This document shows positions 1 to 6,179 of a DNA stretch of 8,965 nucleotides, piece by piece. Numbering within the stretch: position 1 is the stretch's first letter; every line of letters starts with the position of its first letter. The DNA comes from Dehalococcoidia bacterium. GTDB lineage: Bacteria > Chloroflexota > Dehalococcoidia > JACQUA01. The notes beneath the pieces are model-generated. The model made no database searches and was not told the origin of the DNA. It was given only the letters and a program-made list of their open reading frames with translations. The stretch is from NCBI GenBank assembly GCA_030689845.1, contig JAUYHV010000140.1, positions 1 through 8,965 on the forward strand, read 5' to 3'. The translations under genes and the position numbers were made by a program.

Positions 1-196
1 TCTCTCGTTGAAGAGTTCCTTCATAATCGCTGCCTGGCTCATAATATACCAGCAGATGTACACCGTATTTTTTGGTGAATCCTTCAACTAAATCATGCTT
101 ATGAGCATAAACCCTCTGAACAAGGTCCCCCGTGAAACCAACATATAGTGTTCCATTGCGTTTACCAGCCATAATGTACACAGAATAATCATTCAT
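1..196 (-). CDS. GIY-YIG nuclease-domain protein (N-terminal part, cut by window edge)
   Basis: The minus strand encodes 65 residues from ATG at 194-196 and stays open to base 1, so the C-terminus is missing. The protein begins MNDYSVYIMAGKRNGTLYVG. The YSVYIMA and TLYVG segments (about residues 4-10 and 16-20) are the 'GIY' and 'YIG' strands. Further family features are R29 in VQRVYAHK, the VEGFTKKYGV segment (37-46) and a VYYE strand (50-53). Family members are usually 80-100 aa, single-domain proteins of the UPF0213/YhbQ-like group, and this would fit with roughly 20-30 residues lost. The domain is a metal-dependent endonuclease fold, but the cellular role of these small stand-alone members is not firmly established. 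No good Shine-Dalgarno sequence precedes the ATG. Instead a perfect hairpin lies 12 bases upstream. The catalytic Glu expected near the C-terminus cannot be judged. The family call is confident; the function is not. Confidence 0.88.
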   Translation of the reverse strand, partial: MNDYSVYIMAGKRNGTLYVGFTGDLVQRVYAHKHDLVEGFTKKYGVHLLVYYEPGSDYEGTLQRE

Positions 197-208
197 AATT
201 ATTACTGG

Positions 209-228
209 ATTCCGACTTTCGTCGGAAT
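209..228. repeat. Perfect palindrome ATTCCGAC-TTTC-GTCGGAAT
   Basis: Two 8-base arms (209-216 and 221-228) are exact reverse complements around a 4-base loop. The context (CTGG before it, GG after it) resembles the widespread dispersed hairpins of the type 'ctggattcccgc...gcgggaatg' found in many bacterial genomes, including dRS3-like repeats. It ends 12 bases upstream of the GIY-YIG start codon and no T-tract follows directly on either strand, so a simple terminator is unlikely. Whether it is repeated elsewhere in the genome cannot be seen from this window. Confidence 0.6.
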
Positions 229-506
229 GGGTAAAAGAAGACGCATCGGGTGAACCCTTCATCGTATATGTCTTAATCTATGTACCTTCATTTTTTCTTA
301 CCCACTCAGTTTGAGAAGGAACCATATTTCGCGCCACGCAGTCAATATGAAATGCACCCTACCGACCCGGGTAAAACCCGCGAATACCGGCAAACCCCTT
401 GGGCATTATTTTAAGGATTTTTCTTTCATATCTACTAACTCAAGAGTAACTTTCATTATTAAGTCAGGGTTAAGAGATATTGACTTTGTTTCACCCCCGG
501 ACCTTT
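229..506. other. Gene-free stretch between the GIY-YIG and amidohydrolase genes
   Basis: No protein I can recognise is encoded here on either strand. The only open frame (from a TTG at 311, 68 codons) lacks a ribosome binding site and has no family resemblance, and its end overlaps the amidohydrolase stop. The stretch contains only short imperfect inverted repeats, such as CGGGT-AAA-ACCCG at 368-380 and CATATT/AATATG at 323-349. No convincing terminator with a T-tract was found after the amidohydrolase on the minus strand. It may hold the promoter of the GIY-YIG gene, but I could not pick one out. Confidence 0.5.
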
Positions 507-1511
507 TTACAGGTTGAGTATCCGTGCGGCATTGCCGCCCAGGATCTTGTTTTTATCGGCTTCCGGGATGTCCAGCGACCTGATTACTCCGGGGTAGGTC
601 CTCAGGCGGTCCAGCCCCCCGTTGGGGCCGTGGGGAAAATCGGTGGCAAAAACAACCTGGTCGGCCCCCATGATTTCACTCGCAAGTTTTATAGAAGCAG
701 CGCTGCCTCCCACGGCCGTGTCATAGTAAAACAGGCGAAAATACTCTGCCGGCGGCCTGGGTAATATTCTCCCGGCTGTTTTAAGCTGGATCTTGTCCGT
801 GTAAGACTCCCCTATCCTTCCGAAAAGAAACGGTATCATTCCTCCCCCCAAATGGTGGCTTATTACCTTAAGTTTAGGAAGCTCTTCCATTATCCCGCTC
901 ATGACCAGGCGCGTTAAAACGATGGTGGTTTCAAAAGGCCAGCCGAAGATATGGGTAATGTCAAAATCAGCTTCGTAGGTCCTCCCTTCCTTGGAAACCG
1001 GGTTGGTGGGATGGATGTAAACCGGAACATCAAGCTCCACCGCGTGGGACCAGAAATCCCTGTACTCGGGAGAATCCAGGGATTTCCCTTTAAGATGGGT
1101 TGAAAGGGCAACAGCCTTCAGTCCCAGGGTTTTTATTGCCCGGTCCATCTCCTGCAAGCCCCCCTTATCCAGCAGGTCCAGCGGCACACTGGCGGCACCC
1201 ACCAGCTTTCCCCCGGACTCTTCCATTACCCGCGCCATGGCATCATTTATTTTCCTTGCAATCTCCAGTTTTTCAGCATTGTCATCCACCACAACGTTGC
1301 TGTCGAGCATGTGCACAAGGGTTATGACCTGCTTGTCGATACCGTACTGGTCCAGGTATTCAACCCTTTTTTTAACGTGTATAGCCTGGGGCCTGTCGCT
1401 GGCAATTTCCATCACCCGGGCAACCTTATCTCTGATAGAGGCATTGCCCCTGGAATTCAAAAAATCAAGATAAGGTTGGGGGGCCATGTGAGTGAAAATA
1501 TCGATTATCAT
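507..1511 (-). CDS. Amidohydrolase-2 family metal-dependent hydrolase/decarboxylase (ACMSD-like)
   Basis: A 334-aa protein, a normal length for the family, starts at ATG 1509-1511 with a strong GGAGG about 5-6 bases upstream. It has the TIM-barrel layout of amidohydrolase family 2 (PF04909; relatives are ACMSD, gamma-resorcylate decarboxylase and 4-oxalomesaconate hydratase-type enzymes). The visible metal and active-site residues are H8 in the N-terminal DIFTHM motif, H167 in VYIHPTNP, H219/H220 in VISHHLGGGMIPF, and D291 in FATDFPHGP. The first position of the classical HxH motif is Phe (F6), so one metal ligand is absent; members of this subgroup with 'DIFxH' are known to me. The substrate cannot be deduced. 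Family members usually bind one divalent metal and act on aromatic or dicarboxylate compounds by C-C or C-N bond cleavage. It is transcribed divergently from the FAD dehydrogenase operon and alone on its strand, so the context gives no pathway. Confidence 0.88.
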   Translation of the reverse strand: MIIDIFTHMAPQPYLDFLNSRGNASIRDKVARVMEIASDRPQAIHVKKRVEYLDQYGIDKQVITLVHMLDSNVVVDDNAEKLEIARKINDAMARVMEESGGKLVGAASVPLDLLDKGGLQEMDRAIKTLGLKAVALSTHLKGKSLDSPEYRDFWSHAVELDVPVYIHPTNPVSKEGRTYEADFDITHIFGWPFETTIVLTRLVMSGIMEELPKLKVISHHLGGGMIPFLFGRIGESYTDKIQLKTAGRILPRPPAEYFRLFYYDTAVGGSAASIKLASEIMGADQVVFATDFPHGPNGGLDRLRTYPGVIRSLDIPEADKNKILGGNAARILNL

Positions 1512-1594
1512 TGGTATCCTCCGGTTTATTATTCAGCGCTTCAATCTTAACGACGTAGTTTACAACATTTTACTTACGTGCTGCATTTTTTTCT

Positions 1595-1623
1595 TTGACA
1601 CTCCTCCGCAGCAGGGGTATCAT
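1595..1623 (+). promoter_or_regulatory. Sigma70-type promoter of the FAD-dehydrogenase/enolase/MBL operon
   Basis: A perfect -35 TTGACA (1595-1600) and a -10 TATCAT (1618-1623) are separated by exactly 17 bases. Transcription would begin near 1630 and leave a leader of about 57 bases before the TTG start at 1687. It is the best promoter match in the window and points into the three-gene plus-strand unit. It is assigned from sequence only. Confidence 0.7.
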
Positions 1624-1631
1624 TATGTACG

Positions 1632-1659
1632 AAAAAAGTTCGGTCAAACTAACTTTTTT
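1632..1659 (+). promoter_or_regulatory. Perfect AT-rich hairpin in the operon leader
   Basis: AAAAAAGTT (1632-1640) and AACTTTTTT (1651-1659) are exact reverse complements, 9 bp around a 10-base loop. They lie just after the predicted transcription start and 14 bases before the AGGAG ribosome binding site. The distal arm is T-rich, so the element could be a weak attenuator-like terminator, an RNA-stability hairpin at the 5' end or a protein-binding site near +1. The stem is A/T-rich apart from one G-C pair, so it would be weakly stable. Its function is unknown. Confidence 0.4.
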
Positions 1660-1672
1660 TACAGTTACCAAA

Positions 1673-1677
1673 AGGAG
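1673..1677 (+). promoter_or_regulatory. Ribosome binding site that sets the TTG start at 1687
   Basis: AGGAG at 1673-1677 lies 9 bases before a TTG at 1687-1689. The reading frame is open upstream to an ATG at 1492, but that region contains the promoter and leader. The FAD-binding Rossmann strand also begins immediately after the TTG (EHYDVIIIGGGPAG), so the TTG is the correct start. Confidence 0.8.
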
Positions 1678-1686
1678 TTTTTACCT

Positions 1687-3084
1687 TTGGAACACTATGA
1701 TGTAATTATCATCGGAGGCGGACCGGCGGGGCTTTTTGCGGCCCTGGAACTCTCGGAAAACCGGAACGTGAGAGTTTTGCTGCTGGAAAAAGGCAGCGAC
1801 CTGGAAGAGAGGGAGTCCCGGATTGAATCCGTTTCGGATTCGGGGAAATCCGGCGAACCTTTCAGCCAGGTATGCGGGCTGGGGGGAGCGGGGGCTTTCA
1901 GCGACGGCAAACTCACCCTTTCGCCCGATGTAGGGGGCAGGCTGCCCGAATACGTGGGGAAGGAAGAAACCGGGAAACTTATCCGCTACGTCGACGATAA
2001 ATATATTCAATATGGCGCTCCGGAAAAAGTTTACGGTATCGGGGAAGAAATAGAGCGGTTCCAGCGGCAGGCCAGCATGGCGGAATTGCGGCTCGTACCC
2101 GTTCCCATCAGGCACCTCGGTACGGAGCGGGCCCGCCAGATAATAAGGGGGATTCGCGATTATCTCCGGGGGAAGGTGGACATCCAGACCGGTAAGGCAG
2201 TCAGGTCTATTTTGACGGAAAACAGGACCGTTACCGGAGTAGTCTTGGATGACGGCATAAGCATCGGCTGCCGTTACCTCCTCGCTGCTCCCGGCCGGGA
2301 AGGAGCCGACTGGCTCGTTCAGGAAGCGACGAAACTTAACCTGACATTGCACCTGAATCCCGTTGATGTCGGGGTCAGGGTTGAGATACCCGCGTCGGTA
2401 ATGGAGGACCTGACCAGCGTATTATATGAGTCGAAACTGGAGTTCTTTTCCAAGAGTTTCGATGACCGGGTCAGGACATTCTGCATGTGCCCCCATGGAG
2501 AAGTAACCATTGAATACACGGGAGGAACCGACCCTGTTATTACTGTAAACGGGCACAGCTATGCCCATCGCAAAACAGGGAATACCAATTTTGCCCTTCT
2601 TGTCAGCACATCGTTTACAAAACCCTTCAGGGAACCTATCGCCTACGGAAGATACCTCGCCCGCCTGGCCAACCTGCTGGGGGGAGGGGTCATTGTTCAG
2701 AGGCTCGGTGATTTGAACCTTGGACGCCGATCCACACCCCAGCGCCTGTCAAGAAGTATCGTGGAACCCACACTCAAGAAGGCGACTCCGGGGGACTTGA
2801 GCTACGTTTTACCCTACCGGCACCTTACCGATATCATGGAAATGCTGAAAGCCATGGATAAGATGGTGCCGGGAGTAGCTTCGGCACATACCCTGTTGTA
2901 CGGTGTCGAAGTCAAATTTTATTCATCGAGGCTGGAACTTAACTCCAGTCTGGAAACGGAGGTACACAACATGTTTGCCGTGGGTGATGGAGCCGGGGTG
3001 ACCAGGGGACTGGTGCAGGCCTCCGCTTCGGGAGTCATTGCAGGCAGGGAAATACTGAGGAGATTGGAAAACACAAAAAACTGA
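1687..3084 (+). CDS. FAD-dependent dehydrogenase, COG2509 type
   Basis: A 465-aa flavoprotein starts with TTG. The N-terminal Rossmann fold has GGGPAG at residues 10-15 and the acidic end of the second strand at E34 (LLLEKG), for binding the FAD ADP moiety. The segment GLGGAGAFSDGKL (64-76) is typical of the COG2509 'uncharacterised FAD-dependent dehydrogenase' family. A FCMCPHGEV segment with two cysteines lies at 265-273. A C-terminal FAD motif, VGDGAGVTRGLVQASASG, lies at 432-449. Length and architecture are complete, with no break. Family members are predicted cytoplasmic NAD(P)/FAD oxidoreductases distantly related to geranylgeranyl-reductase/HI0933-like flavoproteins, and to my knowledge no substrate is established. 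It is first in the operon: enolase follows after 46 bases and the pair share one promoter. The linkage to glycolysis is suggestive only. The fold and family are confident; the reaction is unknown. Confidence 0.9.
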   Translation: MEHYDVIIIGGGPAGLFAALELSENRNVRVLLLEKGSDLEERESRIESVSDSGKSGEPFSQVCGLGGAGAFSDGKLTLSPDVGGRLPEYVGKEETGKLIRYVDDKYIQYGAPEKVYGIGEEIERFQRQASMAELRLVPVPIRHLGTERARQIIRGIRDYLRGKVDIQTGKAVRSILTENRTVTGVVLDDGISIGCRYLLAAPGREGADWLVQEATKLNLTLHLNPVDVGVRVEIPASVMEDLTSVLYESKLEFFSKSFDDRVRTFCMCPHGEVTIEYTGGTDPVITVNGHSYAHRKTGNTNFALLVSTSFTKPFREPIAYGRYLARLANLLGGGVIVQRLGDLNLGRRSTPQRLSRSIVEPTLKKATPGDLSYVLPYRHLTDIMEMLKAMDKMVPGVASAHTLLYGVEVKFYSSRLELNSSLETEVHNMFAVGDGAGVTRGLVQASASGVIAGREILRRLENTKN

Positions 3085-3130
3085 AACCGGCTAAAAGAAC
3101 ACTCATGGAAGGCATGGTGATAATAGCAAT

Positions 3131-4414
3131 ATGGACATAATTGAACGAGTTTTTGCCAGGGAGATATTGGACTCCCGGGGCAACCCTACCATTGAAGTAT
3201 CTGTTACCCTGAAAGACGAGTCCAGCGGTACTGCGGCCGTGCCCTCGGGCGCCAGCACAGGAAAATATGAGGCAGTAGAAATCCGGGACGGGGACAAGAA
3301 AAGGTTTCGCGGGATGGGTGTCCTGAAAGCCGTCAACAATGTCAACGACATCCTGGGCCCCGCCTTGGTTGGAAGACATGCCCTGAAACAGAAGGAAATC
3401 GATAACCTGATGATAGAGATGGACGGAACACCGAACAAGTCCAGGCTGGGTGCGAATGCAATTCTCGGAGTTTCCCTTGCAGTTGCCCAGGCCGCTGCCT
3501 GTTATCATGGACGTCCTCTTTATGCAAACCTGGGCGGCAACATGGCAAATACCCTGCCTGTTCCCATGATGAACATACTCAACGGTGGCAGACACGCCGC
3601 TAACTCCACTGATTTCCAGGAGTTTATGATAATGCCCGTTGGCGCCGGGAGTTTCTTCCAGGCCGTTCAAATGGGCAGCGAGGTCTACCAGTCTTTAAAA
3701 GAAATCCTTAAAAAACAGGGGCTGAGCACCAACGTGGGCGATGAAGGGGGTTTTGCCCCGCAGCTTCCGTCAAATGAGGCCGCTATCGAAGTTATTATCC
3801 AGGCGATACAATCAGCGGGTTATATTCCCGGCAAAGATTGCTTTATCGCCCTGGATTCAGCTGCCAGTGAGCTGTTTCACGACGGCCGTTACACCCTGGC
3901 CATGGAAGGGAAGACCCTTACTTCGGAAGAACTCGTGGGACTTTATGCCGACCTCGTTTCCAGGTACCCTATCCTTAGCATTGAGGACGGTCTGGCTGAA
4001 GATGATTGGGCTGGATGGAAGCTCCTTAACAACACGATAGGGCAGCGGGTCCAGCTTGTAGGCGACGACCTTTACGTGACCAATATAGAACGCCTGAAAA
4101 AAGGCATCGAAGGAAAAACCTCCAACTCTATATTGATAAAGTTGAACCAGATAGGGACCCTGACAGAGACTCTGTCTGCCATAGAAATGGCGAAAAACTC
4201 CGGGTGGACTGCCATAATAAGCCACCGCTCCGGGGAGACTGAGGATACAATTATTGCGGACCTGTCGGTGGCTGCCAATACAGGATTTATCAAAGCCGGC
4301 GCGCCGTGCCGCTCGGAACGCCTGGCAAAATATAACCGCCTGTTGAAAATCGAGCAGGAACTGGAATCTAACGGCCATTACCCGGGATTGTCGGCCTTTC
4401 ACAATTTAGGTTAA
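3131..4414 (+). CDS. eno: Enolase (phosphopyruvate hydratase)
   Basis: A 427-aa cytoplasmic enzyme interconverts 2-phosphoglycerate and phosphoenolpyruvate in glycolysis and gluconeogenesis. It is complete at close to the usual bacterial length (about 420-435). All hallmark residues are present: the mobile loop SGASTG (39-44), H155 in GGRHAANSTDFQEF, catalytic E205 in GDEGGFAP, Mg2+ ligands D242, E285 (SIEDG) and D312 (VGDDLYVTN), catalytic K337 in ILIKLNQIGT, the ISHRSGETEDT signature (363-372) and K388 in FIKAGAPCRSER. The ATG at 3131 is preceded by GGTGA 10 bases upstream, which matches the distal part of the anti-SD complement. The gene lies second in an operon after a flavoprotein and 14 bases before an MBL-fold gene, and not beside gpm, tpi or pgk, which are its common bacterial neighbours. 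There is nothing abnormal in the protein itself. Confidence 0.98.
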   Translation: MDIIERVFAREILDSRGNPTIEVSVTLKDESSGTAAVPSGASTGKYEAVEIRDGDKKRFRGMGVLKAVNNVNDILGPALVGRHALKQKEIDNLMIEMDGTPNKSRLGANAILGVSLAVAQAAACYHGRPLYANLGGNMANTLPVPMMNILNGGRHAANSTDFQEFMIMPVGAGSFFQAVQMGSEVYQSLKEILKKQGLSTNVGDEGGFAPQLPSNEAAIEVIIQAIQSAGYIPGKDCFIALDSAASELFHDGRYTLAMEGKTLTSEELVGLYADLVSRYPILSIEDGLAEDDWAGWKLLNNTIGQRVQLVGDDLYVTNIERLKKGIEGKTSNSILIKLNQIGTLTETLSAIEMAKNSGWTAIISHRSGETEDTIIADLSVAANTGFIKAGAPCRSERLAKYNRLLKIEQELESNGHYPGLSAFHNLG

Positions 4415-4428
4415 TCTTAAAGACTGAT

Positions 4429-5421
4429 ATGGAGATCATCCCCGGCATCCACCAGATTAATATTCCTTTACCCAATAACGCCTTGCAGCGTATAAATGCT
4501 TACCTGGTCCGGGGTCACGACGGATGGACCCTGGTAGATTGCGGATGGAATACACCGGAAGCTTTCGAAGCCCATAAAGCCGCTCTTGATGAGTTAAAAA
4601 TAGGTTTCAGGGATATCAGGCACATTATCGTTACCCATTTTCATCCAGACCATTTCGGCCTGGTCGGGCGTCTCAAGGAACTTTGCGGGTGTACCTTTAC
4701 CATGCACGCAATCGAGGCCGGACTAATCGAGTCACGATACATCAATATAGAATCGTTGCTGGACGATATTGCCATTTTTCTGATGCAGAACGGCGTTCCC
4801 CGGGAGGAAGCCGAAATATTGAAAAATGCCTCTGTTCCCGTATTAGGCTTTGTTACCCCCGCTTTTCCCGACACCCTTGTTCACGGAGGTGAGACCATAA
4901 ATACCGGTGAATTCAATTTTCAGGTTTTATGGACCCCCGGCCACTCCCCAGGGCATATTTGTTTGTATGAAAAGGAACATAAATTATTTATTGCAGGTGA
5001 CCACATCCTGCCCTCGTTAACACCGAATATCAGCCTACACGCACAGCAGCGGGGAAACCCTCTGGCTGACTTTCTGGACTCCCTCAGGGCGCTGGACAAA
5101 CTCGAGGTAGACATCGTTTTGCCCGGTCACGACGATGTTTTCCAGGGTTTTCACAAGAGGATTGGAGAGCTAATTGTCCACCATGACCGCCGCAATGTCG
5201 AAATACTTGGTATTGGCAGGAGCACCCCAAAAACCGCTTACGAGATGGCGCCCATGATATCATGGGTGAATGCTAAAAGGTCCTGGCAGGACTTGCCTCC
5301 CCTGGACAGGAGGCTGGCTGTGCTGGAGACCCTTTCTCATCTTGAATTCCTGTACTCTCTGGGCAAAATAGAAAAGTTCCAGCAAGACGGGCAGACGTAT
5401 TTTCTCAATCCCCGCAATTGA
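4429..5421 (+). CDS. MBL-fold metallohydrolase with C-terminal helical extension
   Basis: A 330-aa metallo-beta-lactamase-fold protein carries the complete dinuclear metal site: THFHPDH at 69-75 (H70, H72, D74, H75), H172 in GHSPGH, D191 in AGDHILP and H234 in LPGHDD. After about residue 240 comes an extension rich in helix-formers (around 245-330) that resembles the winged-helix-like C-terminal domain of LACTB2/RNase Z-related hydrolases. The family includes hydroxyacylglutathione hydrolases and other thioesterase-, lactonase- or nuclease-type enzymes; the substrate here is not predictable. No signal peptide is seen, so it is probably cytoplasmic. The ATG follows the enolase stop by 14 bases and has no clear Shine-Dalgarno sequence, which suggests translational coupling to enolase within the operon. 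No clear terminator follows; only GGAAA/TTTCC at 5426-5441 could form a short stem. Confidence 0.92.
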   Translation: MEIIPGIHQINIPLPNNALQRINAYLVRGHDGWTLVDCGWNTPEAFEAHKAALDELKIGFRDIRHIIVTHFHPDHFGLVGRLKELCGCTFTMHAIEAGLIESRYINIESLLDDIAIFLMQNGVPREEAEILKNASVPVLGFVTPAFPDTLVHGGETINTGEFNFQVLWTPGHSPGHICLYEKEHKLFIAGDHILPSLTPNISLHAQQRGNPLADFLDSLRALDKLEVDIVLPGHDDVFQGFHKRIGELIVHHDRRNVEILGIGRSTPKTAYEMAPMISWVNAKRSWQDLPPLDRRLAVLETLSHLEFLYSLGKIEKFQQDGQTYFLNPRN

Positions 5422-5462
5422 AACAGGAAACGCGGATTTCCATGGTTTTCCAGTGTCAGGGG

Positions 5463-5834
5463 TTATGCCTTTTTGGTTTCCATCTGGACTTTCCAGGTCT
5501 TTTTATCAAGGTTGCCCTGGTAGAGCACCAGTTCAGGGTATTTGTCAAAAGTATGGTAGTCAATAATTTTGATATTCTTTGCCGAGGCATGGAGCAGGTG
5601 GAAGACACGGAAATCAAAACTGTCTTTCCCTTCCGGCCTTGGTTTTAAAACGGCTTTAAGCTGCCAAACCCAATCAGGTTCCTGCTTTAATGTTACCACA
5701 AGATACCTCCCCAGCATTTCAGGAATGTCCTTGGGCCCGGGCAGTTTTTTCCCTTTTTCAATCGGCTTTTCAACTACAGCGGTGCTGCTGGACTTGAGAT
5801 TGTCCTCTTCAACATGTTTCTTTTTCCAGAACAT
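5463..5834 (-). CDS. Conserved-looking hypothetical protein, 123 aa
   Basis: I do not recognise a named family. The ATG at 5832-5834 has a good AGAGG about 8-9 bases upstream, which supports a real gene. The protein has two parts. Residues 1-35 are charged, lysine-rich and probably disordered (MFWKKKHVEE..., then ...PIEKGKKLPGPKD). From residue 36 there is a compact region with PEMLGRYLVVTLKQEPDWVWQLKAV (39-62), RPEGKDSFDFRVF (66-78) and a C-terminal stretch with aromatic residues in strands (IIDYHTFDKYPELVLYQGNL, 90-109). This pattern suggests a small alpha/beta or mostly beta domain. There is no signal peptide or membrane segment. It converges on the MBL gene (41 bases between stops) and is divergent from the winged-helix regulator, from which it is separated by 345 bases. 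No function is proposed. Confidence 0.75.
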   Translation of the reverse strand: MFWKKKHVEEDNLKSSSTAVVEKPIEKGKKLPGPKDIPEMLGRYLVVTLKQEPDWVWQLKAVLKPRPEGKDSFDFRVFHLLHASAKNIKIIDYHTFDKYPELVLYQGNLDKKTWKVQMETKKA

Positions 5835-6023
5835 TTTGTTTTTCCTCTCGATAATCGGTAAAAGGATGTATTGTTTTTCCCTTCGAACAAACCCGTACCA
5901 TAAAATTGCTCCATGCCTGATTTTTGTTCACAAAATACGAACCAGTTAAAATAGTTTTTTTACCAGGGGCCAAAAGTTTCACGACTGCAAAGACGGCCTT
6001 TTTTCAAATATCCTATAAAACCC

Positions 6024-6051
6024 TTGAATATTCTTAATAATGTGTTACAAT
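6024..6051 (+). promoter_or_regulatory. Candidate promoter P1 of the winged-helix gene
   Basis: TTGAAT (6024-6029) and TACAAT (6046-6051) are separated by 16 bases, an acceptable sigma70-type match. The -10 hexamer lies exactly in the middle of a palindrome (6040-6057). Transcription would start near 6058, about 120 bases before the gene. Confidence 0.5.
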
Positions 6052-6057
6052 ACACAT
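6040..6057. promoter_or_regulatory. Operator-like palindrome framing the -10 box
   Basis: ATGTGT (6040-6045) and ACACAT (6052-6057) are exact reverse complements around the 6-base TACAAT. A dimeric winged-helix protein bound here would block polymerase. The nearest candidate is the regulator encoded at 6180, acting on its own promoter. This is inferred from position and symmetry only. Confidence 0.45.
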
Positions 6058-6077
6058 GAGCATAGTAATCATGTTGT

Positions 6078-6107
6078 TTAATTGGTGATAAATATCTCAC
6101 GTATAAT
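6078..6107 (+). promoter_or_regulatory. Weak alternative promoter P2 before the winged-helix gene
   Basis: A consensus -10 TATAAT lies at 6102-6107, but the best -35 at allowed spacing is the poor TTAATT at 6078-6083 (18-base spacer). It could give a shorter leader of about 65 bases. An ATTGGT (6081-6086) / ACCAAT (6123-6128) inverted pair brackets this element with 36 bases between. Weak support. Confidence 0.25.
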
Positions 6108-6179
6108 TTTAGCACGATGGTAACCAATGTCAATGGGGCTCATCCTTTATTCTTGAAAAATTTATAAAGGGGGGGAAAT

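Larger units (their letters stand above)
5835..6179. other. Divergent intergenic region, 345 bases
   Basis: This region separates the 123-aa hypothetical gene (minus) from the winged-helix gene (plus). The part near the plus-strand gene holds two promoter-like elements and a palindrome, which are listed separately. The left half shows GTTC/GAAC inverted half-sites around 5928-5943. It also has a long-loop stem, AGGGGCC (5965-5971) with GGCCTTT (5995-6001) and a T-run to 6004, which needs two G-U pairs. No clear minus-strand promoter for the hypothetical gene was identified, and no further coding region was recognised. Confidence 0.5.

Noticed and set aside
323..349. CATATT/AATATG inverted repeat in the left intergenic region
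   Set aside because: Six-base arms in AT-rich sequence with a 15-base loop are expected by chance, and there is no adjacent promoter or gene start to give them meaning.
311..517. Plus-strand open frame of 68 codons from a TTG
   Set aside because: No ribosome binding site, low-complexity composition, no recognisable domain, and it overlaps the end of the amidohydrolase gene.
1492..1686. Upstream in-frame extension of the FAD dehydrogenase beginning at ATG 1492
   Set aside because: It would place the consensus promoter, the leader hairpin and the ribosome binding site inside the coding region and add 65 residues without family resemblance. The Rossmann strand starts right after the TTG at 1687.
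1681..2352. Long minus-strand open frame (223 codons) opposite the FAD dehydrogenase
   Set aside because: Antisense shadow of a clear flavoprotein gene; the translation is Pro/Arg/Phe-rich without motifs.
3035..3670. Long minus-strand open frame (211 codons) opposite enolase
   Set aside because: Antisense to a fully conserved enolase and no motif in the translation. The same applies to 3857-4402 on that strand.
5965..6004. AGGGGCC/GGCCTTT stem with a T-run as an intrinsic terminator
   Set aside because: It needs two G-U pairs and has a 23-base loop. The nearest plus-strand gene ends more than 500 bases upstream, so there is no transcript for it to terminate.
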